DNA of 64,000 bases from Callorhinus ursinus. Lineage: Eukaryota; Chordata; Mammalia; Carnivora; Otariidae. The stretch covers positions 10,442,975-10,506,974 of the forward strand of contig NW_020312902.1 in assembly GCF_003265705.1 (NCBI RefSeq), in the 5' to 3' direction. Positions 46,601 through 59,469 of this stretch are shown here, piece by piece (positions within the stretch are counted from its first letter, which is position 1; the number at the start of each line of letters is the position of its first letter). The position numbers and the translations under genes are program-made. The notes beneath the pieces are model-generated. The model was given only the letters and a program-made list of their open reading frames with translations, did not search any database and was not told where the DNA came from.

Positions 46601-48168
46601 AAAAACTAATGATGTGATGTATGGTGATTAACAATAAAATTTTTTAAAATATAAAACAAAAACTTTAGACTACATTTGTTGAGATCCACTAAATAACATG
46701 CTGGGATTTTGATTGGGATTACATTGAATCTATATATCACTTTGGGAAAAGCTGACATCTTGACAATCCTGAATCTTCCTATCTATGAGCATGAAATATT
46801 TCTCCATTTATTTCATCCTTTCTTTATATTATTCATCAGAATTTTACAGTTTTCCTCATATAGATTTTGATACATTTTATTAGATTTGTACCTAAACATT
46901 TCATTTTGGGGGGTTCTAATGAAAATGGGATTATGTTTTTAATTTCAATTTCATTGGTTTATTGTTGGTATATAGAAAAAGCAATCAACTTTTGTATATT
47001 AACCTTATATCCTGCAACCTTGTTATAATTGCTTATTAGTTCCAGGGTTATGTTGTATTTTGATTTGTAAAGTTTTTTGTTTCTCCAGCTCTGCCTTACT
47101 TATTAATAATGACAGAGGAACTATAAGCCCTTAAATATATAATACTATTTTATATGTGTTAGTCTTACCTTTCAAGCTGTATTTATTTATTATTCTGTAT
47201 TGTCTTAGGACATGGTTTTGGAAACATAGAATTTCAGAAATTTGTAATTTCCTTTCACTTTTTTATTACTTTCATCTTGTTCCAGAAAGAATCAAAGTAT
47301 AGCATATAAATTACTTCTGAAAACAATATTGATCAGAATACCTTAGATGTGTTTTATGGCACAGAATGTGGTTTATTTTGGTGAATATTCTATGTGAATT
47401 TGAAAAGAATGTGTAATCTGCCCTTATTGTATGAAATAGATGTCAATTATATCCAGTTGATTCATAGTGTTATTGAGTTATACTATGCCCTTACTGATTT
47501 TTTGCCTCATTGATTCATTTTTCATAGAGAAGTATTCAAGTTTCCAAATATAATAGTGGATTTACCTTCTTCTCCTTGTAGTTGTATCAGTTTCTACTTC
47601 ATATATTTTGACACTTTGTTGTTAGGTTTACATACAGTGACGATTGTTGTCTTCTTGGAGTACTGACCCCTTTACCATGTAATGGCTCTCTTTATCCATG
47701 ATAACTTTGTTCTGCAGTCTGCTCTGTTGGAAATTAATAGAACTTCACCTGCTTTTTTTTTTTTATTAGTGATAACATGGAATATCTTTCTGTATCTTGT
47801 TCCTTTTAATCTACATGTCTTTATGTTTACAGATAATTTTTCTAAACAACAACAACTGGGTCTTGTGTTTTTGTTCACTCTGACAATCTCTGTCTTTTAA
47901 TTAGTGTCTTTACACCATTGGTATTTTAGGGGATTATTGATATAGTTGGAATAATATCTGCCATATTTATTTTTACTATTTTCCAGTTGTTGCCCTTGCT
48001 CTTTGTTCCTAGTTTTGTCTTCAAATTTGTTTGCCTTTTGGGTTTTAATTGGGAGTTATATGACTCCATTTTTCTCTCCTTTTTTGTTGTATCACTGGGT
48101 TTATTTGAAAAAAAAATTAGTGGTTGCCGTAGGGTTTGAATTATACATTCACAACTCATGTCCACTTT

Positions 48169-48388
48169 CTTTTTTGTTGTTGTTGGTTTGTTTGTTTTAT
48201 AAGATTTATTTATTTGAGAGAGAGAGAGTGAGCGGGGAGAGCAGAGGGAGAGGGAGAGAGTCTTAAACAGACTCCACACTGAGCCCAGAGCCTGACAAGG
48301 GGCTTGATCTCAGGACCCTGAGATCATGACCTGAGCTGAAACCAAGAGTCTGATTCTTAACCAACTGCACCACCCAGGCGTCACCCAA
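48169..48388 (-). mobile_element. CAN-SINE (older)
   Basis: Reverse SINE: 'taagatttatttatttgagag', 'gatctcaggaccctgagatc', 'atgacctgagctgaaacc', 'ctgcaccacccaggcgtc'. The 9-bp duplication GTCCACTTT lies at 48160-48168 and 48389-48397. It lies inside the L1M. Confidence 0.93.
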
Positions 48389-49025
48389 GTCCACTTTATA
48401 ATAACACTATATCACTTCATGGGTAGTGAAAGCATCTAATAAAAACAAAATAATCCTAATTACGTCCTCTCATCTCTTGTATCATTGCTGTCATTCATTT
48501 AACTTATACATAAGCATACATACATGCACACCCATAATTGCATACATGAATATTATTATTTTGAACAGTGATTTGTAAATCAACTAAGAATAAGAAAAAT
48601 AAAAGTTTTCACTTTACCTTTGCTTATTCTTTTTCCAATTCTCCTCCTTTCTTTATACAGATCCAAGTGTCATTTTCCATTTCTCAAAAACACTTTTATA
48701 ATTTCTTATAAGACAGACCTTGTGGAAATAAATTCCCTTGATTTTTGCTTTTCTGAGAAAGTATTTAATTCTCCTTCACTTTTGAAGGATATTTTGTAGA
48801 ATAAAAAGTTCTAGGTATGGGTTTTAATCTCTCAACACTTTTTTTTAAATCTCTCAACACTTTAAATATTCAGTCTACTCTCTTCTTGCATGCATGATTT
48901 TTGAGAAGTTGGATGAAATTCTTATCTTTTTTCATCCACAGGTATGATGTTTTTTCTTCTACCTTCTTTCAAGATTTTTTTTATCTTTGACTTTCTGAGT
49001 TTTGAGTATAAAATGCCTAGTTGTC

Positions 49026-49064
<39 letters not shown>

Positions 49065-49070
49065 TTCATT
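49026..49070. repeat. (TTTA)n microsatellite
   Basis: Near-perfect TTTA array within the L1M ORF1 region. Confidence 0.95.
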
Positions 49071-49388
49071 CATTCTTCTTGGCATTCTCTGAGCTTTCTG
49101 GATCTGTGATTTGGTGTCTGCCATTAATTTGGGGGAAATTCTCTGTCATTGTTTCAAATATCACTTCTGTTCCTTTCTCTCTTTCCCCTCCTTCTGGTAT
49201 TTCAATTATGTGTATTTTATACATTTTGTAGTTTTCCTATAGCTCTTGGATACTCTCTTCTCTTTTTTCCCTATTTTATTTTTGTTTTTCAGTTTTAGAA
49301 ATTTGAATTGTCATGTCTTTAAACTTAGAGACTCTTTCATCAGCTATTGTCTGGTCTACTAATGAGCCCATCAAAGACAGTCTTCATT

Positions 49389-49408
49389 AAAAAAAAAAAA
49401 AAAAAAAG
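49389..49408 (+). mobile_element. Poly(A)-only insertion
   Basis: 19 A plus one G between two identical 13-bp flanks GACAGTCTTCATT (49376-49388 and 49409-49421). This looks like an L1-type insertion so strongly 5'-truncated that only the tail remains. It interrupts the old L1M. Confidence 0.8.
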
Positions 49409-50425
49409 GACAGTCTTCATTTCTATTACAGTGTTTTTAATCCCTGGTGTTTTTTATTCTTTCTTAGAATTCTCATCTTCTCACTTATTTTATCTATTTG
49501 TTCTTGCATATTGACTACTTTTTCCATTAAAGCCTTTAGCATATTAGTCATAGTTTTTCTAAATCATTACTCTGCTTTTCAACAAAATATTATAGGGTAT
49601 AGTAAAAGGCAAAAATAGATCTTTAATAATACAGTGAGTAGGGGAGAATTCTATAGTCCTATGATTAGGTCTTAGTCTTTTTGTGAGCCTAGATGATGAA
49701 CTTTATCACTGCTCTCCTCAGTCCCCTCCTCCCCCTTAGGTAAGACAGGATGACTGGAGAGGCCACAGCTATGTATTTCCCTTCCCTTAGGGGGAAGGCT
49801 AGAGGGGATGGAGTCAGGTGGTTCTATTCCTCATGTGGAAACTTAGAGCTGACTAGAGTTGGATATCACTCTCCCCACCCCTGGGTAGGTTAGTCTCTAA
49901 TAAAACTCCAGCAGGCTAGGTTCTAGTAAAATTGTTTCCCTTGAGAATAGGCCTTGTTAAGAATGGAATGCTCTGGGGTATTTCCAAATGGACCCTCTTC
50001 CTCACCCCCTGCTGAAACCAAAAGGGGATTTTTCTCTGATATTTACTGTGAGGATTAGGTAGAGCTTTTACAGGGAAAACTCACAAAAGTGTGGAAAGCC
50101 CACTCTATTACTAGATTCCTCCAGAGCTTTTAATTCTCATATTTGTCTACAATGAGCCTCCAGCAATTTATCAATTATAATTCAGGTTTTCCTACCTTGC
50201 CATTTGTTTCCACAGAGGTTTCTGCTCCAGTAAATTATGATTCTCTGTGTCTGCCTGTGTGTCCCTCCAAATTTGGGGGCAGTGGTCTACCCTGAAACCA
50301 CTTTTCTGTCAGATCCCCCCCAAAATTTGTTATTTTTCAGTTTGTTTAGTGTTTTCCTTGTTTTCAAGATGGAGTGGCAACTTCTAAGTTCCTCTCATTC
50401 TGCACCAGAAACCAGGAGTCCATAA

Positions 50426-51769
50426 TACCTCTGTACTTTCATTTTTGTAAATAATTGAAGATTTTCTCAAAGTTTTGCCATTTGGAATGATCTTCAGCAA
50501 ATTCATGTCCAGTAAAAGACAAACAAATAAGCAAAAACAACAACAAAACATTTGCCTCAAACTTTTTCATAAAAAAGTAACCATTTTAAATGACTTAGAA
50601 ATATCCTTTGTAGAGAAGGCAAACAGGTTTCTTTTTTAATACTGATAAAAATCGTATTAGAAAATTAAACTCTTACTTGGTCATGATGAGTGTAATAAAT
50701 TTTTGCTCCAATGAAAGGAAGCGTAAATCAATTTTGGTATTCTCATTGAGCTGCAAAATTGTTATTTTTTCCTCCAGTATAATATAGATGCCATAAGCCA
50801 TGCCTAAATGTGCAAAAGACATTTATTTTCATTAGGGTTTTTGAGCAATATGAGACTTTATAAGTGACTATATTATATCTTATAACTACATTTTAATTTA
50901 AATGTACTTTTAAACATAGCTTTAATCTCTTACTAGCTGACCAAAGTGGCTTAATTTCTAAAGTAATAGCATATTTTAAAAATCTCTTTTAATATGCTCT
51001 TAGAATCTTTAAATACTCTACTTCTATTATTTTTAAGCTTACTTATTTGTAATTTTGTGAAGTTTTAGAATAGTGGAGAATGGGATGTGATTTGTGATTA
51101 CCAATTTCCTAGCCTCATGTCTAGGCTTAATCAAAAGATTTCATAAACTAACAGATTGTTTTCCAGAGAAAGATCTTTAAGAGGCCAGTTGAAAGACATT
51201 ATATACAAACATCTGAAAGTTAAAGGACAGAAAGGTAAATTTAATCATATGTAAGTATGTTTGGGTGTGGAGTGAAACAAATGATGAAAAATGTATACAC
51301 AGTATATTGGAGAAAAATTAATCTGTGAACATTTTAAATAAGCATCTTAATTTTTGTATTTAATGAAATTGTCACTTCCAATGATTTTATTTGACTAGAC
51401 AGTCTGCTGTTCAAGAGAGAAGATAATTATTTTCTGGGTACAAGATATATAAATGAAGCATCAGATTTATGGATGTATCTTATCTTAAGGAAAAGCAAAC
51501 TGATTAATTTCCTCAAAGTCTATGGTGAGAAAGGATGGGATCAATGCTGCCTGGGGAAACAAATCTCTCATCTGGACATCCATCAGTAAGAATATAACTC
51601 TGCCCTGTATAATCAAAAAGATGCTCCAAATCAAAATATTTCATTAGAAAAGACAACAGGGGCATTATCTATAAGGAAGGGGATGATAAATTATGGGAGT
51701 TAAAGTGGATCCTAGGTTAGGATTAGAAAAAATAAAATTAGTAAAAATCAGATTAATAATAATATCAGA
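50426..51769. other. Unique AT-rich DNA
   Basis: No gene or repeat recognised. Confidence 0.4.
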
Positions 51770-51937
51770 TGCCTAAGTAGCACTTATGTGTCAGTGGCTA
51801 GTCTATATATTATACACATACTAACTAATTTGGTTGTCACAATGGCACAATGAGGTGGGTACTCTTATCATCTTCTTGAAAAGAAGAAGAAACTGGGGCA
51901 CTGAGAATATATGTGATCTGCCCATACCACAGTGCTT
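51770..51937 (-). mobile_element. MIR
   Basis: 'agcacttatgtgtcagtgg', 'gttgtcacaatggcacaatg', 'aggtgggtactcttatc', 'gaaactggggcactgag' and 'gatctgcccataccacag' match reverse MIR. Confidence 0.8.
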
Positions 51938-51944
51938 AGCAATG

Positions 51945-52870
51945 GGCATTTGTTTCTCTTTTTAAGAAACTATATAACTGCTTTCCAAATGTCTGTAACA
52001 TTTTAATGCCCGCCACTAGTGCGTGAGATTTTTCTTTGCTTCTATCCTTAGGGATGCTTGATAGGATCAGTCTCTTTCTTTTCTTTTTAATATGATCATT
52101 CTTTTTAATGTTCACCCTTATAGTGGAAGTATAGCACCTCATTGTGGTTTAAATTTGCATTCCTTTAATGACTAATGATGAATATCTTTTTATGTGCTCA
52201 TTTTCCATTCACATACCTTTTTTTAGTAAAATACCTGTTGAAATATTCTGCTTTTTGTTAGGCATTTGTTTTATCATAGACTTACATATATTTTAGATAA
52301 GTGCTCTCCATCAGATATTTGTTCTGCAAATATTTTCCCATAATCTGTGACTTTCCTTTTGTTTTAATAGTATATTTTAGAGAACAAGTGCTCTTAATTA
52401 TGATTAAGCCCAATTTATGTATTTTTTCTGTGCTTTTTATGTCCTATTTAAAAAATTGTTGCCTAATTCAGGGTCATTATGATTTTTTTCTTGCATTTTT
52501 TCTAGAAATTTTATAGCCCTAGCTCTTACAGATTTTTGATCCATTTTAATTTTTGTATATAGTATGAGGAAACAGATGTTTATTTTTGTTTGTTTGCTTT
52601 TAATCTGGCTATCCATTGTCCCAGTACCATTTGTTGAAATAAAAATTATTCCTTCTACATCGAACTGCCTTGGCACCTCTGTCAAATAACAATTTTCTAC
52701 AAATATGTGGGTCTATTTCTGAAACTATCTATTCTATTCCTTTAAGATATATATCCATGTTTATGCCAATACTTTCTTGATTGCTAGAGTATAATAACAA
52801 ATACTTCGAGCCCTTCCACTTTGTTCTTTTTACAAAATCTACATTTTACAATATTATACCTTTTGTTTGA
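51945..52870 (-). mobile_element. Old L1M fragment
   Basis: Reverse ORF2 C-terminal to upstream region: 'ctttccaaatgtctgtaac', 'tgcccgccactagtgcg', 'aatttgcattcctttaatgac', 'atcagatatttgttctgc', 'gtaccatttgttgaaata'. Heavily mutated. Confidence 0.75.
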
Positions 52871-53565
52871 GACATTTTTCCTTCTAAAGGGAAAATACTA
52901 CTATCTTATTCTACAAAAAAAGCCTAGACATCCAAGTCTGGAGGAAACTGTGTTTCTTAAGATGGAGTGCAACTCATTATTTTTGACCACAGATCCCTCC
53001 TGAGACCAGAATGTTAGTGAGTCCACCAATGGTCTTTTACATTTCAATGACACACTACACAGATGACAAATAAAGGAGAACATTAGTAGCCATGTGCCTT
53101 ATATTTATAGTCAGTCATATAGCCAGCTAAAAGAATTATTAAATATCTATCTATCTACCTACTTACCTATAATGCCCTGGAGGATGAGAAAGACATTTTT
53201 TCCCACGAAATATTATTGTGTAGTTTTTCTGACTTTCTCTAATCTTGGCATCTTGAGATACTGTTTATGTAGAGACAGAATTGACAGTTTAGACAGGGTA
53301 GCTATTAGTTACAAACAGGATCCAAGTAAGAACTCAGGAAAACTAGGAAGACCCTTTATAACTGTAGGCAAATAATTCTTAGATGCTTTTCTTAGAATAG
53401 TCCTTAATAAAGTATTCTTAAACTTCATTTTCACAAGTGGCTTTTTAAAAATAATTTTTCTTTATATATATGAAAATATAAATATGCCCCCAAAATCAGC
53501 TGTTTTATTTTTTGTTGTTCATTCATATGCTGCTTTTACTTTTTTATTTTTTAATCTTAGATTAG
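52871..53565. other. Unique AT-rich DNA
   Basis: Has a short TATC-rich run at about 53140-53172. No gene or further repeat recognised. Confidence 0.4.
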
Positions 53566-53569
53566 TAAT

Positions 53570-53655
53570 AATACTTGCTTTGCTTTACCTCATGTAGCTG
53601 TTGCAAGGATCAAAAAGGTAATATGTGTGAAATAATTGTGTAAATTGTAATATAT
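53570..53655 (+). mobile_element. MIR 3' fragment (weak)
   Basis: 'acctcatgtagctgttgc' and 'aaggatcaaaaagg' resemble the MIR 3' half. Confidence 0.4.
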
Positions 53656-53693
53656 CATAAGCACATTTACAAAATTGTGTAAATTGTAATATA
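53634..53693. repeat. 21-bp direct repeat pair
   Basis: AATTGTGTAAATTGTAATATA (21 bases, seen in two copies): 53634-53654 and 53673-53693, separated by 18 bases. Confidence 0.85.
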
Positions 53694-53699
53694 AGTACA

Positions 53700-56600
53700 T
53701 AAATACATGGTAAAGTGACAAATAGATGCCAAATATTCTAAAATAGCGAGATGGAGCACTCCATGTAGTTTGTGAAAATGCTAGTTGTTTTTTTAATCCA
53801 CTTTTAATGTTCCCTTCATACTGACACATTATATTGGGGGTCAGAGTGGAGATAAAACTGTCCATGATCATAGCTCGCAGATTACACATAGAATTCTCTT
53901 TGAAAGGTTGAGAATGTTTGCTTGGAGATTTATGTTGCAAAAGGTTTTCGAGATTTTCTCAGTCCTCTGCATTAAAGGGTTTTTTTGTAGGTTAATGATG
54001 TTTTGTATGAGTAGAAGATGGGAGTGCTATACATCTCCCTTCATATCTTAGGTTATATTTACTTCTTTGATTATTTATCCCCTTTCCTCATAATTAAATT
54101 CCTAATCCTTCATTCTTGGTGTTGTAGCCCTTATTATTTCATGAGACAGCTAGAACCCACCATTCCCAAAATTGTTGATGGGACCTAAGTTATCAGGATT
54201 TCTCTTAGCACAGTATCCTCTGGGCCTCTCTGTTTTTAAATTATTGCCAGTGATCAGTCTACTAACTCATCAGTGAGCTTTCCTTCATAGTACATGCTAT
54301 TCTTCATGCCACAGCAATTTTAGAAAATCACCAAAAATTGTAAATTTCATCAGGGCCCATATCATTTAATTTGTTTTTATGGTGTTATAAATGCCTCTTC
54401 CCTCTCTCCAATACATTTTGAACACAAATTCAAGCAGCACTCTATCTATATAGGGGAAAGAGCCTTTTGAAGAGATATTAAGTAGATGAAGAAAATAAGG
54501 TAATATTCAAGGTTCCTCTGGGAGCAGTTATTCAGACATCTTTAGTTATCTTGAGCGGCTACTTACAAACCCAGCCATGTGTTTTGCTCATGAGAAGTTT
54601 TGCCACTAAGAAAAAGGGTGAGGTAGGAAAGGAGCATATCAAGTCTCCCATGGGTTTGGTAACCAGAGCTGGTAAGCCAGCTCTCTGTTCCCAAGAGTCA
54701 CCACTGCTGACTTCAACTTAGACATTCAGCATTGCAATGTCGGTTTCTGATTTGTTCCAAAGCCTAACTAAATCCCTAGCTATTCATGGCTCTAAAGAAA
54801 TAGTGATGATAGAAGCCCTATTTCTTTATCTTCCTATTCTAATTGTGATAGATCCTGAAGATATTCCTCTGGTCTATCTTTGGAATCAGCAAAAAACAGT
54901 CCCTTCTTTTCTGGAACAGGAGCAAAGAGTGATTGGGATAGGTATAAAAATTACTCCCTGCTTTATGATGTGTGAATTAATGAAGGTATTAAACCATTCT
55001 AATGATAGATAAGGAAATTATATCTGCTGTTGCTGAAAGAAATAAAACTGTTTTATCATAAATTAAAGAGGTTTAAACATTGCAAGCTCATCAATAGTGC
55101 ATGGGCAACAAAGAGGTACAATTTTATAACCCATTACAAGACACCTTAATTTCTTAACATCTATCATTTTTTTCTGCTTCATATCTGTTGGTTTTATTCT
55201 TAAAAACTTAAGGAAAACACCAATTTTTGCAGAAAGGAAGAATAAATGTGGGTCACGCTATTATTTTTAAGAGGAATGCTGGGATTTCCCTATTTTATTA
55301 GCATGTTGCTTTGTTAATTTTTATTCCATTGACCCTCTTCTCTAGATAGAAGTGCCCTGAGCTTGAATGACATGATTTACTACTCAAAGGTTGAATCCAG
55401 ATTTGTAATAGATGGTTAATTATATTCCTAAACTTTCACAGCAGGAATGCCACCCCTTCATATTGGTAAAATCCTCTGGGATTTGTTGATTCATTAACAC
55501 AGGGTATTACACAGTATAATATCGTAAAAAGTGGATGGAAGAATATCTTTATAGAACTTTGTCTATAAAGTTTCCACTGGTGCAACCTGGTAATGCCTTG
55601 CCTCAGGCCTTGGATATAATTCTTACTTCTCATCTTAGAATTATTTCAACGCCAGGATGTAAGATGCCTTCAGGAAACTATTCAACACTCATAGGTGTCC
55701 AATCTGGCAATACAATCTGGGAGTGAAGAATTGGCACACTGCAGCTATTCTTGACAAGTTCAGGGTAAAAGACATTCAATAACTGTTTCCTCCTTTCATC
55801 ACCAATATCTGTCTCACCACTTTTTTAGGAATGCCAAGGAAAATTTGTCTGCTAACTTTTTGCATTCCCTTATCCATCATTGATGAAAGATAGAGTTATT
55901 TTCCACAACATGACCTCAGAAATTCATGTAAAACAATATAGATTCTAGGTAGGCATTATCACTTGATTGGAGTTGGTATCCTTGTGCTACTTTTTCCATT
56001 GCTCCAAAGAAAGTACATGGATTATCATAGATTCTCTGTCTTTCATCCATTAGCCACTGGTCCCTGTTATACCTGAAGAATTAAGACTAACTACATGGAA
56101 CAGACAGAGCATTCACTGCTACAAATTGGAGGCAGGATAGTAGGTAGGGCTTGCTCATCTACCTACTGATTCCTACTTCTTAATCTCACAGAATAGGAAA
56201 TAAATTTGTCTCAGTATAATCACTATTTCACCATAAGGATAAGCTGAAAATAGTTAAAAACACAAACATTGACTGTGCAAATTGCATTAGTCTACCATAT
56301 AACAGGTACTGAAGAATAATCATGACCAAGATAAGGCCTGGCTCTGTTTTTACTCCCTCAATGGACCAGACCTTTTGAATTCAGAATGGCTGTGAAACAC
56401 TGATTGTTGTGCCATATTCCTCCCATTTTTATAATTTTGAAAGAGATTCAATAGTGCTCATCCTAGGTTTACCCTACCATTATACATTGAGTGCATGACC
56501 AGTAGCTACTGCTTTATTCCATTTTGGGGATGAGCAATACTGGAAATGTTCCTAGCGGCACTGGTCACCTATAGGCCATTCTAATAATAAACTTGATAAC

Positions 56601-56930
56601 AAAACTTTAGGTTAACTTTGCTCATTACTCTGTTACTACCCAGTCCTCACACCCACTGGTTGGGATTATTTAGTAAGATAAACTAGCTGTGTATGAGGTT
56701 AAAAAGGGCCTTGTTTGTCAGGTTCTGTATTTTAAGACAAAATAAACCAGACACATAGCATTAGAATTAAGAACTTGCATAACATGACAATTCTGAGGAA
56801 TGCCAGTGACAGAAATCTGACCCAAGTTAATTTTAAGCAAAAAAGATTATTTATTTCCTCCTGTATACGAATAATGTGGGGAAACTGGATAGGGACTCAA
56901 TGAGTTTATCAGTAATTGGCCTCTCTCCAT
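53700..56930. other. Unique AT-rich DNA, no gene recognised
   Basis: Contains a 91-codon plus frame (54737-55012, 'MIEALFLYLPILIVIDPEDI') and a few shorter frames. I see no known domain. Some parts may be a degraded endogenous retrovirus-like internal region, but I cannot support a family. Confidence 0.35.
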
Positions 56931-56937
56931 CTTTTGG

Positions 56938-56980
56938 ATGTGTGTGTGTGTGTGTGTATGTGTGTGTATGTATGTGTGTT
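56938..56980. repeat. (TG)n microsatellite
   Basis: TG array with TATG interruptions. Confidence 0.95.
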
Positions 56981-57515
56981 GGCTTCATTCTGAAACAGGC
57001 TCTTATTATGGTAACTGCCTACAGCTTACTGGTTTGTACCTTAATAATTCCTGAATCTAGCAAAAAAAAAAAAAGTTCTCTTTCCAAAGTTTTCATCAGA
57101 AGGTGTAGAACTGAACTAAATTTCTCTGGCTGGTCTGACTCCACTTACATGCTACCCCATGGCCAATAGGATGTGATACTCTGATTAGACATGTCTGAGC
57201 TGCATGTCAATCTCTACAGCTAATGCCTACCCAACTTGACAACATAGTTTGCAAGTATAAAATACTTGTTTACCAGGTAAAATCAGAATGATAAGAATTG
57301 AAGATGAATGTTGGGAAGACAAAAACGAATGACACGACACAGTTCAATCATTTCATTCATACTTCACAGCCCCTTTGACAGAAACCTTATGGGTTTTGCT
57401 TCCCTGTTCCTGCCCCAATACCCTAAAGCCCACCCTAAAGCCCACCCATAAATCTTGCGTTTGTTCTCTTGTCTCATTTATCCTATTCTCCTGGATAATA
57501 TACATCACTTTACAA
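56981..57515. other. Unique DNA
   Basis: No gene or repeat recognised, apart from a short CCCTAAAGCCCA direct repeat near 57420-57445. Confidence 0.4.
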
Positions 57516-57529
57516 GCACTTCATCAGTT

Positions 57530-57722
57530 CTTTTTTTTAAGATTTTATTTTTTTGTCAGACAGAGAGAGCACAAGCAGGGGGAGCGGCAGGCAGAGCAGG
57601 TAGAGGGAGAAGCAGGCTCTCTGCCAAGCAAGGAGCCCAATGCAGGACTCGATCCCAGGACCCTGGGGTCATGACCTGAGCCGAAGGCAGACACTTAACC
57701 GACTGAGCCACCCAGGCGTCCC
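57530..57722 (-). mobile_element. CAN-SINE (SINEC)
   Basis: Reverse SINE with T-run, 'taagattttatttttttgtc' and head complement GAGCCACCCAGGCGTCCC. The 14-bp flanks GCACTTCATCAGTT (57516-57529) and GCACTTCATTAGTT (57723-57736) differ at one base. Confidence 0.95.
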
Positions 57723-57736
57723 GCACTTCATTAGTT

Positions 57737-58529
57737 TTGATACTTGGCTCTGTGCTTTGGTGTATTTGAATGGTTTGTTTAGGGTCAGATGACATCTCCT
57801 AAATGTTCACTGTGGGACTTCACAGTTTTCCTACATGGTGATCACTCTTAAAAAGGTACTTGTATTATCAATATCCTTTTTCAGTGACTGTCCTTATGGT
57901 GACATTCAAGCACAGGAAGGGGGCCTACTGAGGCCATCAGAAGAAACTTCTTGATGTGTTCCACTTACTAGGGAGCTTTCATAATAAGTACAAGGGCAAG
58001 ACACAGAGTTCTGATAGCTCAGTTCATCGAGGGACTAACAAGATAGATACGGTAGGATGATGGCAGAGAGATGGTGGCGAGAGGGAAGGAACACGTTGTT
58101 CAAATTGCTGAGCTTATCTCTTACTCATGATCTCTGTTAAGGAGCACCAACTCCTGTTCAGGAACATGTGGGATCATTTTAGATTGAATTTCAAGTTAAA
58201 AAAGTGGTAAATAAAGCATTCAGAGTGCATCCGGTAGCTCTGCTTCTAGGTAATGGATATATTTTCATATATCCTTCATTGTCTCCAACAGTTCTCCACT
58301 GATTCAAGTCAAAAGACTTGTAAAATTATCTGCCCGAAATGCCATTAATACTTATGTCAACCTCTTTTTTTCCTTTATTTGTAAAATGGTTTTAGTAATC
58401 TGAGCTGAGCATGTGCCCCCAAGGAAACTGGCAAGTGGATCTCAGCTGAGGTGGGGCTGCAGTTCATGTTAGCCCCAGAACTTCATGTCATGGCCGGTGG
58501 GCCATGGTATTTATGTGGTTTGGTTTCAA
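57737..58529. other. Unique DNA
   Basis: No gene or confident repeat. Confidence 0.4.
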
Positions 58530-58730
58530 ACAGCAGACATGTATCCTCTCACCATTTTGGAGGCCAGAGGTCCAAACTCAAGGTGTCAGCAGGGTTGTGC
58601 CCCCTCTGAAGGCCCTGGAGATCATCCTTCCCACTTCTCCCAGCTTCTGGAGCTCACAGGGGTCTCCCAGGTCCTTGGCCGGTCGGCACCTGGCAGTCCC
58701 TCCTTCCTGTGTCTGCCTTTCAGCGTGAAG
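58530..58730 (-). mobile_element. MaLR-type LTR fragment (putative)
   Basis: 'ccattttggaggccagagg', 'ctcaaggtgtcagcagggtt', 'ccctctgaaggccctgg' and 'cccagcttctggagctcac' follow the order of the reversed MLT1-class LTR at 38497. Relatively GC-rich. The flanking 58731-59030 is GC-rich but not recognised. Confidence 0.55.
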
Positions 58731-59465
58731 ACCGGCTTCACTGTATTCCCAGTTCAGACGCAGAGTGCATCAGGGCCCTGGGCGTTCATCGGAGGGTAAA
58801 AAGCTATGAGGAAGTGGTTAACAAATGTGCATGGGGACAACACAAGCGTGTGCTGAGGGTGAGACCCAGGAGGACCGAGAGAGGGGGAGCTTGCATCTGA
58901 GATGAGCGCATGGGGGTGGCGACCACAGCAAGGAGCCCAGAGGGAAGAGGCTTCTCCAGAGTCAGGGCACGATAGCTGAAACCACCCCACCCGCAGTCCT
59001 GCCCCCAGCACACAGTCTGTCACGGGACTTGATTAACTTGTGGTCTCTGGAGAAAAGTTATTATTTGGTACAAGGAAAGGCAATGTTCCTTCATACATAT
59101 TGGTGAATGTTGTTTCTGAAGGCAGAGAAGAGGGAGCATCTCTACTTGCTCGATGGGATGCTGCCTGATTCATGAATTACATAAGAAAGCCAATTCTAAG
59201 AAAGGCAAAGAAGATACCAAAAGCACAGTGGCGTCGCTCAGAGTTGGGCTTCCTGTAGCAAAGCAGGGCACGAGTCCTCCTTACGTGTCAATCCTAATTC
59301 ATCTTAAGTTAGAATTCTGTGAAATGCATATAAGCAAATTCATTTCATGGCTTTTTCTTCTAAATTTGCTAACTTACCTAATGACCACCCAGGAATCCCA
59401 AAAAGGGAAGTGTGCTGGAGCTGATTGTTACATTTTGGGGAATGTTGTGAGCTCTTTTTCAACAC
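58731..59465. other. Unique, partly GC-rich DNA
   Basis: Overlapping open frames on both strands near 58700-59020 reflect GC content. No domain recognised. Confidence 0.35.
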
Positions 59466-59469
59466 AGCC

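Larger units (their letters stand above)
45577..46657 (+). mobile_element. Outer L1 3'-end insertion
   Basis: A 5'-truncated L1 3' UTR in plus orientation. 45577-45883 is the left part; the right part resumes at 46613 ('tgtgatgtatggtgattaac') after the inner insertion. The AAAAACT flanks (45570-45576 and 46658-46664) fit a short duplication, and joining them restores the L1M reading 'gataaaaactttagac'. Confidence 0.85.
43890..50425 (-). mobile_element. Near full-length ancient L1M, minus strand
   Basis: Read on the minus strand: 5' UTR start at 50425 ('ggactcctggtttctggtgc'), ORF1 region about 49580-48600, ORF2 about 48050-44300, 3' UTR to 43890. The endonuclease region lies about 47600-47750 and the zinc-knuckle area about 44600-44700. 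It is broken by many stops. Inside it lie nested L1 copies (45577-46657), a SINE (48169-48388) and a poly(A)-only insertion (49389-49408). Confidence 0.8.
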
